Part shown: piece by piece, positions 51,140-59,503 of the stretch
Numbering within the stretch: the first letter of the stretch is position 1
Layout: every line of letters starts with the position of its first letter
Assembly: GCF_021603645.1 (NCBI RefSeq)
Contig: NZ_BQHJ01000006.1
Coordinates: 186,001 to 250,000, forward strand
Direction: 5' to 3'
Source of the DNA: Pseudomonas pseudonitroreducens
GTDB lineage: Bacteria > Pseudomonadota > Gammaproteobacteria > Pseudomonadales > Pseudomonadaceae
DNA length: 64,000 nucleotides
Made by a program: the position numbers and the translations under genes
The notes under the pieces: model-generated
Told to the model about the DNA's origin: nothing
What the model saw: the letters and a program-made list of their open reading frames with translations, nothing else
Database searches by the model: none

Positions 51140-52915
51140 ATGTCTTCGATGCAGGCTTCAAGGGTGCGGGACTCACGCCTGACAGGGCGGGTCCTGATGG
51201 GGGGTAGCGCCGAAGGGGCGCTACTCCATGCCGACACCGGGCTGAGCTTCTGGGGAGGCGTCGAGCCTTTCACGGGCGAGGTCATCGACCGCCACCATCC
51301 GCTCTCCGGCAGCTTCCTGCCCGGACGGGTGCTGGCGATTCCCAGCGGACGCGGCTCCTGTACCGGCAGCAGCGTGATGCTGGAAATACTGCTCAACGGC
51401 CACGCGCCGGCAGCCCTGCTGCTGGCCGAGCCGGACGAGATCCTCACCCTCGGCGTGCTGGTGGCGCAGGCGTTGTTCGGCCGCTCCATCCCGGTGCTGT
51501 GCCTGGGGAGCGAGGGCTTCGAGCAGTTGTCCGCGGGCGGCTGGGCCCGTATCGAAGACGGACAGGTAACACTCACCGCCGAGCGCCCTGCCGATGGCTG
51601 GCAGGGCGTGATGGCCAGCGATGCCGGCCCGCTGCCGGAAGGCCTGGCGCTCAGCGCCGGCGACCATGAACTGCTCGATGGCCAGCACGGCAAGGCCGCC
51701 CAGGCCGCCATGCAGATCGTCCTGCGCATGGCCGCGCTGCAAGGCGCGAAGGACTTGCTGGACATCGCCCAGGCGCACATCGACGGCTGCATCTATACCG
51801 GCCCCGCCAGCCTGCGCTTCGCCCGCCAACTGGCGGACTGGGGCGGCAAGGTGAAGGTGCCGACCACCCTCAATTCCATCTCCGTGGATCACCGCCGCTG
51901 GCGCGAACTGGGCGTCGACAAGGCCTTCGGCGAGCCCGCTGCCGCGCTGGGCGATGCCTACATGGAGATGGGCGCGCAGATGAGCTACACCTGTGCGCCC
52001 TACCTGCTGGACAGCAAGCCGAGTCTCGGCGAACAGGTCGTGTGGGCCGAGTCCAACGCCGTGGTCTACGCCAACAGCGTGCTCGGCGCGCGGACCCTTA
52101 AATACCCGGACTACCTCGATATCTGCATCGCCCTCACCGGCCGCGCGCCGAACGTCGGCAGCCACCGCGACGAAGGCCGGCTGGCCGTGCTGCGGATCGA
52201 TGTCGAGCTGCCGGCCGAACATGACGAATCGATCTTCCCACTGCTCGGCTATCACATCGGCGAGCTGTGCGGCTCGCGCATCCCGGTGGTCGACGGCCTG
52301 CAGCCGCTGGCGCCGGACAGCGACGCGCTGAAAGCCTTCGGCGCGGCCTTCGCCACCACCTCCGCTGCGCCGATGTTCCACATCGCCGGCGTCACCCCGG
52401 AAGCGCCGGACGTCACTACCGCGCAGGGCGGCAAGGCCCCGCAGCAACACCTGCGCGTCACCCCGGCGGACCTGATCGCCTCCTGGCGCGAGCTGGACCA
52501 CGCGGCAGAACCCAGCGTGCAACTGGTGTCCCTCGGCAACCCGCACTTCTCCGCCAGCGAGTGTGCCGAGCTGGCCAGGCTGGTCGCCGGGCGCCGCAAG
52601 CATCCGGGCGTCGCGCTGGTCGTCGCCCTCGGCCGCGCCGTGCAGGAAAAGGCCCGCGCCGCTGGTGACGTGAAGGTGCTGGAAGACTTCGGCGCGCGAC
52701 TGCTCAACGACACCTGCTGGTGCATGATCGGCGAGCCGGTGATCCCGCCGGACTGCACCACACTGATCACCAACTCGGCGAAGTACGCCCACTACGGTCC
52801 GGGCCTGGCCGGGCGCCAGGTGCATTTCGGCAGCCTGGCCGCGTGCGTCGAGGCGGCCTGCAGCGGGCGCGGTGACGCTGGTGTGCCGCGCTGGCTGAGC
52901 GAAGGGGTGCGCTGA
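51140..52915 (+). CDS. Aconitase-X type cis-3-hydroxy-L-proline dehydratase
   Basis: The 591-residue fusion has an N-terminal small (DUF126/swivel) domain with IPSGRGSCTGSSVMLEI and a large DUF521 aconitase-X domain (GCIYTGPASLRFARQLADWG, YMEMGAQMSYTCAPYL, ESNAVVYANSVLGA). Single-chain bacterial AcnX enzymes dehydrate cis-3-hydroxy-L-proline to pyrroline-2-carboxylate. The location in the island, between transporter genes, fits. It starts 13 bases after the binding-protein gene. Confidence 0.88.
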   Translation: MSSMQASRVRDSRLTGRVLMGGSAEGALLHADTGLSFWGGVEPFTGEVIDRHHPLSGSFLPGRVLAIPSGRGSCTGSSVMLEILLNGHAPAALLLAEPDEILTLGVLVAQALFGRSIPVLCLGSEGFEQLSAGGWARIEDGQVTLTAERPADGWQGVMASDAGPLPEGLALSAGDHELLDGQHGKAAQAAMQIVLRMAALQGAKDLLDIAQAHIDGCIYTGPASLRFARQLADWGGKVKVPTTLNSISVDHRRWRELGVDKAFGEPAAALGDAYMEMGAQMSYTCAPYLLDSKPSLGEQVVWAESNAVVYANSVLGARTLKYPDYLDICIALTGRAPNVGSHRDEGRLAVLRIDVELPAEHDESIFPLLGYHIGELCGSRIPVVDGLQPLAPDSDALKAFGAAFATTSAAPMFHIAGVTPEAPDVTTAQGGKAPQQHLRVTPADLIASWRELDHAAEPSVQLVSLGNPHFSASECAELARLVAGRRKHPGVALVVALGRAVQEKARAAGDVKVLEDFGARLLNDTCWCMIGEPVIPPDCTTLITNSAKYAHYGPGLAGRQVHFGSLAACVEAACSGRGDAGVPRWLSEGVR

Positions 52916-53580
52916 TGTTCAACTACAGCTTCCACTGGCGCTCCGCCTTCAAGGCCCTGCCGGACATGCTCGGCGGCGCCTGGGTAACGCTGGAAACCGC
53001 CGCCCTGTCGATGATCCTCGGCGTGCTCATCGCGCTGCTGCTGACCGTCATGCGGCAGATGAAGAATCCGCTGCTCAAGGGTTTCGCCGACACCTGGGTA
53101 TCCATCGCGCGCAACACCCCGTCGCTGTTCCAGATCTACATCCTGTACTTCGGCCTGGGCTCCTTCGGCCTGCATGTCAGCTCCTGGGTGGCGCTGCTGG
53201 CGGGGATCACCTTCAACAACGCCGGCTACCTCGCGGAGAACTTCCGCGGCGGCCTCAAGGCCGTGCCGGACACCCAGATGCGCGCCGCGCGCTCGCTGGG
53301 CATGAGCGCCTTCCAGGCGTACCGGATGATCATCGTTCCGCAGCTGCTGCGCATCGTCTATTACCCGCTGACGAACCAAATGGTCTGGGCGGTGCTGATG
53401 ACCTCGCTGGGCGTGGTGGTGGGCCTGAACAACGACCTCACCGGCGTGACCCAGGACTTCAACGTGCGCACCTTCCGCACCTTCGAGTACTTCGCCCTGG
53501 CCGCGGTGCTCTATTACCTCATCGCCAAGGTCATCGTGGTGGTCGCCCGCCTGCTGAGCTGGCGACTGTTCCGCTACTAG
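52915..53580 (+). CDS. ABC transporter permease 1
   Basis: The 221-residue HisM/GlnP-type permease has the cytoplasmic EAA-like loop AENFRGGLKAVPDTQMRAARSLG. The ATG overlaps the dehydratase stop (TGATG). Confidence 0.93.
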   Translation: MFNYSFHWRSAFKALPDMLGGAWVTLETAALSMILGVLIALLLTVMRQMKNPLLKGFADTWVSIARNTPSLFQIYILYFGLGSFGLHVSSWVALLAGITFNNAGYLAENFRGGLKAVPDTQMRAARSLGMSAFQAYRMIIVPQLLRIVYYPLTNQMVWAVLMTSLGVVVGLNNDLTGVTQDFNVRTFRTFEYFALAAVLYYLIAKVIVVVARLLSWRLFRY

Positions 53581-53591
53581 GAGAAGCACGC

Positions 53592-54242
53592 ATGTTTTCC
53601 ACGAGCTTCACCGCAAACGACCTGATGTTCCTGCTGCAAGGGGCCTGGGTCACCGTCAAGCTGACCGTCGGCGCCATGCTCATCGGCACCCTCGCCGGCA
53701 TCGTGCTCGGCTGGCTGCGCGCCACCTTGCCGCGCGCGACGATGCCGGTCGGCTGGTTCCTCGACATCTTCAGAAGCGTGCCGCTGCTGATCCAGTTCGT
53801 GCTGTTCAACTCGCTGAAAAGCATCGTCGGCCTGAACTGGAGCGCCTTCACCGTCGGCTGCCTGGTACTGGGCGTGTACGCGGCGGCGTTCTGCACCGAG
53901 ATCATCCGCAGCGGCATCCTCGCCGTCGGCCCGAACATCCGCCGCGCCAGCCGCTCGCTGGGCCTGACCTACTGGCAGGACCTGCGCTACATCGTGCTGC
54001 CGCTGGCCGCGCGGGTGGCCTTCCCCGGCTGGCTGAACCTGGTGCTGGGGGTGATGAAGGACACCGCGCTGGTCATGTGGATCGGCATCGTCGAACTGCT
54101 CCGCGCCTCGCAGACCATCGTGACGCGCATCCAGGAACCCCTGCTGGTGCTGTGCGTCGCCGGGGTCATCTATTACCTCATGAGTTGGGTCGTGGCGCGC
54201 CTCGGTGCCCGGCTGGAAAAAAGGTGGCAGGAAAATGATTGA
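53592..54242 (+). CDS. ABC transporter permease 2
   Basis: The 216-residue HisQ/GlnP-type permease has the loop CTEIIRSGILAVGPNIRRASRSLG. It follows AGGAGAAGC and overlaps the ATPase gene by 8 bases. Confidence 0.93.
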   Translation: MFSTSFTANDLMFLLQGAWVTVKLTVGAMLIGTLAGIVLGWLRATLPRATMPVGWFLDIFRSVPLLIQFVLFNSLKSIVGLNWSAFTVGCLVLGVYAAAFCTEIIRSGILAVGPNIRRASRSLGLTYWQDLRYIVLPLAARVAFPGWLNLVLGVMKDTALVMWIGIVELLRASQTIVTRIQEPLLVLCVAGVIYYLMSWVVARLGARLEKRWQEND

Positions 54243-54957
54243 AATCGACAACGTGCACAAAGCCTACGGCGATCTGGAAGTGGTCAAGGGCGTCAGCCTG
54301 ACCGTGAAGAAGGGCGAGGTAGTCTCGATCATCGGCGGCTCGGGTTCGGGCAAGTCCACCCTGCTGATGTGCATCAACGGCCTGGAGCCGATCCAGCGCG
54401 GCAAGATCCGCGTCGACGGCATCGAGGTCCACGCCAAGACCACCGACCTGAACAAGCTGCGGCAGAAGATCGGCATCGTCTTCCAGCAGTGGAACGCCTT
54501 CCCGCACCTGACCGTGCTGGAGAACGTCATGCTCGCCCCGCGCAAGGTGCTCGGCCTGTCCAGGGAAGAAGCCGAGGCGATGGCGGTGAAGCAACTCAGG
54601 CACGTCGGTCTGGGCGACAAGCTCAAGGTGTTCCCGCAAAAGCTCTCCGGCGGGCAGCAGCAGCGCATGGCGATCGCCCGCGCACTGGCGATGTCGCCGG
54701 ACTACATGCTGTTCGACGAAGCCACCTCGGCACTCGACCCGCAACTGGTGGGCGAGGTGCTCGACACCATGCGCCTGCTCGCCGAAGAGGGCATGACCAT
54801 GGTCCTGGTGACCCACGAGATCCGCTTCGCCCGCGATGTGTCCGACCGCGTGGCGTTCTTCCGAGACGGGCTGGTCCACGAGATCGGCTCGCCGGAGCAG
54901 GTGATCGGCAACCCGCAGCGGGCGGAGACGGCGGAGTTTCTGAGGTCGGTGAACTAG
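54235..54957 (+). CDS. ABC transporter ATP-binding protein
   Basis: The 240-residue GlnQ-type ATPase has Walker A GGSGSGKST, signature LSGGQQQRMAIARAL and Walker B MLFDEATSALDP. ATG 54235 lies within the previous gene. It completes the uptake system. Confidence 0.95.
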   Translation: MIEIDNVHKAYGDLEVVKGVSLTVKKGEVVSIIGGSGSGKSTLLMCINGLEPIQRGKIRVDGIEVHAKTTDLNKLRQKIGIVFQQWNAFPHLTVLENVMLAPRKVLGLSREEAEAMAVKQLRHVGLGDKLKVFPQKLSGGQQQRMAIARALAMSPDYMLFDEATSALDPQLVGEVLDTMRLLAEEGMTMVLVTHEIRFARDVSDRVAFFRDGLVHEIGSPEQVIGNPQRAETAEFLRSVN

Positions 54958-54987
54958 GCCGTCGGCGAACGGGAAACAAGAGCCCCA

Positions 54988-55098
54988 CACCCTAACCCTC
55001 TCCCAAGGGGAGAGGGGACCGAGCGGTGCAGGACAAAACCACAGCGTCAGCCGGCACGGCCTGCCCCCTCTCCCTCTGGGAGAGGGCTGGGGTGAGGG
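54988..55098. repeat. CACCCTAACCCTCTCCC inverted repeat, copy 1
   Basis: The left half CACCCTAACCCTCTCCC-AAGGGGAGAGGGGACC and the right half CCCCTCTCCCTC-TGGGAGAGGGCTGGGGTGAGGG form nested inverted repeats. A second copy is at 57201-57370. Confidence 0.7.
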
Positions 55099-55130
55099 AG
55101 GCCGGGCTCCACAACGTAGGGAGAAAGACA

Positions 55131-56162
55131 ATGCGTTCGAGCAAGATCATCCACGTCGTCAGCTGCCACGCCGAAGGCGAAGTCGGCGACGTCATCGTCG
55201 GCGGCGTCGCCCCGCCGCCGGGCGACACCGTGTGGGCGCAGTCGCGCTTCATCGCCAGCGACAACGTGCTGCGCAACTTCGTCCTCAACGAACCACGCGG
55301 CGGCGTGTTCCGCCACGTGAACCTGCTGGTGCCGCCGAAGGACCCGCGCGCGCAGATGGCCTGGATCATCATGGAGCCGGCCGACGTGCCGCCGATGTCC
55401 GGCTCCAACTCGCTGTGCGTCAGCACCGTGCTGCTCGACAGCGGCATCCTGCCGATGCAGGAACCGCAGACGCGCCTGACCCTGGAAGCGCCGGGCGGGC
55501 TGATCGAAGCGGTGGCCGACTGCAAGGACGGCAAGGTGCAGCGCGTGGAAGTGCGCAACCTGCCCTCCTTTGCCGACAAGCTCGACGCCTGGATCGAAGT
55601 GGAAGGCCTGGGCTCGCTGCAGGTGGATACCGCTTACGGCGGTGACAGCTTCGTGCTGGCCGACGCCCACGCACTGGGCTTCACCCTGCACGCCTCGGAG
55701 GCCGCCGACCTGGTCGCCACCGGCCTGAAGATCACCCAGGCGGCGAACCAGCAACTGGGCTTCAAGCACCCGGAAAACCACGACTGGGCGCACATCTCCT
55801 TCTGCCAGCTGACCGCGCCGGTGGAGCGCATCGACGGCGTGCTGCACGGCCGCAACGCCGTGGTCATCCGCCCCGGCAAGATCGACCGCTCGCCTTGCGG
55901 CACCGGCTGCTCGGCGCGCATGGCGGTGCTGCATGCCAAGGGCCAGCTGAAGGACGGCGAGCGCTTCGTCGGCCACTCGATCATCGATTCCCAGTTCCAC
56001 TGTCGCATCGACGGCCTCACCAGCGTCGGCGGCAAACCGGCGATCCACCCGTGCATCTCTGGCCGCGCCTGGATCACCGGCACCCACCAGCACCTGCTCG
56101 ACCCGAGCGATCCCTGGCCCGAAGGCTACCGGCTCTCGGACACCTGGCCCAACGGTTACTGA
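55131..56162 (+). CDS. Proline-racemase-superfamily enzyme with Ser/Cys pair
   Basis: The 343-residue protein is about 30 residues longer than the epimerase at 45364. The first catalytic position is Ser90 (MSGSNSLC), not Cys; the second is Cys256 (DRSPCGTGC). In this superfamily Cys/Cys and Ser/Cys members are reported as 4-hydroxyproline epimerases or racemases, and Cys/Thr members as trans-3-hydroxyproline dehydratases. It may therefore be a second epimerase with a different substrate (inference). ATG 55131 follows AGGGAGAAAG. Confidence 0.85.
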   Translation: MRSSKIIHVVSCHAEGEVGDVIVGGVAPPPGDTVWAQSRFIASDNVLRNFVLNEPRGGVFRHVNLLVPPKDPRAQMAWIIMEPADVPPMSGSNSLCVSTVLLDSGILPMQEPQTRLTLEAPGGLIEAVADCKDGKVQRVEVRNLPSFADKLDAWIEVEGLGSLQVDTAYGGDSFVLADAHALGFTLHASEAADLVATGLKITQAANQQLGFKHPENHDWAHISFCQLTAPVERIDGVLHGRNAVVIRPGKIDRSPCGTGCSARMAVLHAKGQLKDGERFVGHSIIDSQFHCRIDGLTSVGGKPAIHPCISGRAWITGTHQHLLDPSDPWPEGYRLSDTWPNGY

Positions 56163-56234
56163 TTTCCCCTTTCACCCCTGATTCGCCGCGTAGCGGCACC
56201 CGACGACGAAATGCTGCGGGATTTCCTTCAGACG

Positions 56235-56248
56235 TTTCGTATACGAAA
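56235..56248. promoter_or_regulatory. GTATAC operator site 3 (deaminase gene)
   Basis: TTTCGTATACGAAA is a perfect 14-bp palindrome, 21 bases before the start of the deaminase gene. It is the best match of the three sites. Confidence 0.75.
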
Positions 56249-56268
56249 TACGACAATTGGAGAAAAAC

Positions 56269-57186
56269 ATGAGCAAGAAGGTCAATTGGAGTGGCGTGTT
56301 CCCCGCGGTGACCACTCAGTTCAACGACGATTACTCGGTCAATCTGGAAGCCACCCACAAGGTGATCTCCAACCTGGTGCGCGACGGCGTCTCAGGCCTG
56401 GTGGTGTGCGGCAGCGTGGGCGAGAACACCTCGCTGTCCATCGAGGAAAAAATGGCCGTCACCGAAGTCGCCAAGGACGCCTCCGGTGGCCGCGTGCCGG
56501 TGATCTGCGGCATCGCCGAGTTCACCAGCCACGGCGCCTCGCAGGTGGCCAAGGCGGTGCAGAAGGTCGGCGTCGACGGCATCATGGTGATGCCCGCGCT
56601 GGTCTATTCCTCCAAGCCCCATGAAACCGCCGCGCACTTCCGCAGCGTGGCCACCAGCACCGACCTGCCGGTGATGGTCTACAACAACCCGCCGATCTAC
56701 AAGAACGACGTCACCCCGGACATCCTCATCTCCCTGGCCGACTGCGAGAACATCGTCTGCTTCAAGGACAGCTCCGGCGACACCCGCCGCTTCATCGACG
56801 TGCGCAATCAAGTAGGCAACCGCTTCATCCTCTTCGCCGGTCTCGACGACGTGGTGCTGGAGAGCATCGCCGTGGGCGCCGAAGGCTGGATCTCGGGGAT
56901 GTCCAACGTCTTCCCGCAGGAAGGCGAGACCATCTTCCGCCTGTGCAAGGCCGGCCGTTACGAAGAGGCCATGCCGATCTACGAATGGCTGATGCCGATC
57001 CTCCACCTCGACGCACGCCCGGACCTGGTGCAATGCATCAAGCTCTGCGAAGAGATCGCCGGCCGCGGCACCGCCCTCACCCGCCCGCCGCGCCTGGCGC
57101 TGCAAGGCGCGGATCGCGAGCACGTGGAGACGATCATGGCCAAGGCGCTGGCGAACCGGCCGAAGCTGCCTGACGTCGGACTCTGA
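56269..57186 (+). CDS. lhpC: Pyrroline-4-hydroxy-2-carboxylate deaminase
   Basis: The 305-residue DapA-superfamily enzyme has the Schiff-base Lys166 (CFKDSSGD) and Tyr138 (VYNNPPIY). In hydroxyproline clusters such proteins deaminate and dehydrate pyrroline-4-hydroxy-2-carboxylate to 2-oxoglutarate semialdehyde. GGAG lies 9 bases before ATG 56269. It is followed by the semialdehyde dehydrogenase. Confidence 0.9.
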   Translation: MSKKVNWSGVFPAVTTQFNDDYSVNLEATHKVISNLVRDGVSGLVVCGSVGENTSLSIEEKMAVTEVAKDASGGRVPVICGIAEFTSHGASQVAKAVQKVGVDGIMVMPALVYSSKPHETAAHFRSVATSTDLPVMVYNNPPIYKNDVTPDILISLADCENIVCFKDSSGDTRRFIDVRNQVGNRFILFAGLDDVVLESIAVGAEGWISGMSNVFPQEGETIFRLCKAGRYEEAMPIYEWLMPILHLDARPDLVQCIKLCEEIAGRGTALTRPPRLALQGADREHVETIMAKALANRPKLPDVGL

Positions 57187-57200
57187 GTGGCGATTGAACC

Positions 57201-57370
57201 ACCCTCACCCTAACCCTCTCCCAAGGGGAGAGGGGACCGTACGTGCCGGCTCGAACCCTGGTGCTCGCCGGTACGGTCGCGGTTTCCGAGCACTGTATGG
57301 CCGGCCGACTCCAGCGTCTCCGGTCGCTCGGTCTGGCCCCTCTCCCTCCGGGAGAGGGCTGGGGTGAGGG
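57201..57370. repeat. CACCCTAACCCTCTCCC inverted repeat, copy 2
   Basis: This copy has the same arms as 54988-55098 but a longer central spacer (about 90 bases). The right arm ends 43 bases before the dehydrogenase ATG. Confidence 0.7.
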
Positions 57371-57413
57371 GTTTTCGTTCCTCGCCTGCACTTTTCCACC
57401 GGAGAGCCCACCC

Positions 57414-58991
57414 ATGACCGCCCAGAACTTCATCGCCGGCCAGCGCGTAGGCGCCGGCACCACCCGCCTGCAGAGCCTCGACGCCAGCACTGGCGAAGCC
57501 CTGCCGCGCGAATTCCTCCAGGCCACCGAAGCCGAAGTCGACGCCGCCGCCCGCGCCGCCGAAGCCGCCTTCCCTGTCTATAACGCGCTGTCGCCGGAAC
57601 GCCGCGCGCAGTTCCTCGACGCCATCGCCAGCGAACTGGAAGCCCTCGGCGACGAGTTCATCGCCATCGTTTGCCGCGAAACGGCCCTGCCCGCCGCACG
57701 CATCCAGGGTGAGCGTGGCCGCACGGCGAACCAGATGCGCCTGTTCGCCAAGGTCCTGCGCCGTGGCGACTTCCTCGGCGCGCGCATCGACCGCGCACTG
57801 CCCGAACGCCAGCCGCTGCCCCGCCCGGACCTGCGCCAGTACCGCACCGGCGTCGGTCCGGTAGCCGTGTTCGGCGCCAGCAACTTCCCGCTGGCCTTCT
57901 CCACCGCCGGTGGCGACACCGCCGCCGCGCTGGCCGCCGGCTGTCCCGTGGTGGTGAAAGCCCACAGCGGCCACATGGCGACTGCCGAACTCGTCGGCGA
58001 AGCCATCGTCCGCGCCGCCGAATCCACCGGCATGCCCGCCGGCGTGTTCAACATGATCTATGGCGCCGGCGTGGGCGAGCCGCTGGTCAGGCACCCGGCG
58101 ATCCAGGCGGTCGGTTTCACCGGCTCGCTCAAGGGCGGTCGCGCACTGTGCGACCTGGCTGCCGCGCGCCCGCAGCCGATCCCGGTGTTCGCCGAGATGA
58201 GCAGCATCAACCCGGTGCTGGTGCTGCCCGCCGCCCTGCAAACGCGCGGCGAAAAGGTCGCCCGCGAGCTGGTGGATTCCGTCGTGATGGGTTGCGGCCA
58301 GTTCTGCACCAACCCCGGCCTGGTGATTGGCATCGCTTCGCCGGCCTTCAGCCTGTTCACCGCCAACCTGATCGCCGAAATCGGCCAGCGCCCGGCGCAG
58401 ACCATGCTCAACGCCGGCACCCTGCGAAGCTACGAGAAGGGCATCGCCAAGCTGCTCACCCACCCCGGCCTGCGCCACCTCGCCGGGCACCCGCAGGAGG
58501 GCCGGCAGGCGTTCCCGCAACTGTTCCAGGCCAAGGCCAGCCTGCTGCTGGAGGGCGAGGAACTGCTGCAGGAAGAAGTCTTCGGCCCGACCACCATCGT
58601 CGTCGAAGTGGCTGACGAGGCCGAACTGCGCCGTGCGCTGGACGGCCTGCACGGCCAGCTCACCGCCACGCTGATCGCCGAAGCGAGCGACCTCTCGCAC
58701 TTCGCCGCCCTGGTGCCGGTGCTGGAGCGCAAGGCCGGGCGCCTGCTGATCAACGGCTACCCGACCGGCGTGGAAGTCTGCGACGCGATGGTTCACGGCG
58801 GGCCCTACCCGGCGACCTCCGATGCGCGCGGCACATCCGTCGGCAGCCTGGCCATCGACCGCTTCCTGCGCCCGGTGTGCTACCAGAACTACCCCGACAC
58901 TCTGCTGCCCGACGCATTGAAGGACGCCAATCCGCTGGGCATCGCCCGGCTGGTGGACGGCGAAACGACGCGGGATTCGGTTTCCCGCTGA
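57414..58991 (+). CDS. 2-oxoglutarate semialdehyde (2,5-dioxovalerate) dehydrogenase
   Basis: The 525-residue ALDH has Cys298 (GCGQFCTNPG) and Glu261 (VFAEMSSINP), and NFPLAFSTAGGD near residue 160. These are the features of type III KGSA dehydrogenase, which yields 2-oxoglutarate from the deaminase product. It follows the ribosome-binding site ACCGGAGAG. Confidence 0.92.
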   Translation: MTAQNFIAGQRVGAGTTRLQSLDASTGEALPREFLQATEAEVDAAARAAEAAFPVYNALSPERRAQFLDAIASELEALGDEFIAIVCRETALPAARIQGERGRTANQMRLFAKVLRRGDFLGARIDRALPERQPLPRPDLRQYRTGVGPVAVFGASNFPLAFSTAGGDTAAALAAGCPVVVKAHSGHMATAELVGEAIVRAAESTGMPAGVFNMIYGAGVGEPLVRHPAIQAVGFTGSLKGGRALCDLAAARPQPIPVFAEMSSINPVLVLPAALQTRGEKVARELVDSVVMGCGQFCTNPGLVIGIASPAFSLFTANLIAEIGQRPAQTMLNAGTLRSYEKGIAKLLTHPGLRHLAGHPQEGRQAFPQLFQAKASLLLEGEELLQEEVFGPTTIVVEVADEAELRRALDGLHGQLTATLIAEASDLSHFAALVPVLERKAGRLLINGYPTGVEVCDAMVHGGPYPATSDARGTSVGSLAIDRFLRPVCYQNYPDTLLPDALKDANPLGIARLVDGETTRDSVSR

Positions 58992-59042
58992 AGGTTCGTC
59001 GGCGCGGGAGTGAACTGTCGGCCAGTCCCGCGCCGATGCTCA

Positions 59043-59069
59043 GCCCCGGCCTTGCGCCGGGGCTTTTTT
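59043..59069 (+). terminator. Rho-independent terminator after the dehydrogenase
   Basis: GCCCCGGC and GCCGGGGC with a short CTTGC loop are followed by TTTTTT. Confidence 0.9.
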
Positions 59070-59082
59070 ATGTGGTGCTTTT

Positions 59083-59500
59083 CGTAGGAGCGAGCTTGCT
59101 CGCGAACCGGCATCCGCAGAGGAACTTGGGTTCGCGAGCAAGAACCAGGCGTCCCCCTCGCTCCTACAGGGCGGCCACAGCAATCCCGCCTTACGTAGAG
59201 CGCATAACGCGCCAGCGTTATCCGCCGCCGAACCTGCGGCGAATAATCTGTTCCAGGTTATTCGCCCTACGTGATGAACCCCGCCGCGGAAGTCGGTTCG
59301 CGAGCAAGAAACAGGCGTCCCTCTCGTTCCTGCAGGGCGGCCACAGCGATCCCGCCTTACGTAGGGCGAATAACGCGTCAGCGTTATCCGCCGACCAGCC
59401 AATGGCGGATAACCTGTTCCAGGTTATTCGCCCTACGTGATGAGCCCCGCCGCGGAGGTCGGTTCGCGAGCTGGAACCAGGCGTCCCCCTCGTTCCTACA
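59083..59500. repeat. Dense cluster of alternating REP-like and GTTATCCGCC repeats
   Basis: In order: a REP-like pair (59083-59168), a GTTATCCGCC palindrome with GGTTATTCGCCCTACG end (about 59190-59272), a REP-like right arm (59297-59338), a second palindrome (about 59358-59440) and another REP-like right arm (59460-59500). The block 59273-59340 is repeated nearly identically at 59439-59500 (both begin GATGAnCCCCGCCGCGGA). With the terminator these fill the 512-bp gap. Confidence 0.75.
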
Positions 59501-59503
59501 GAC

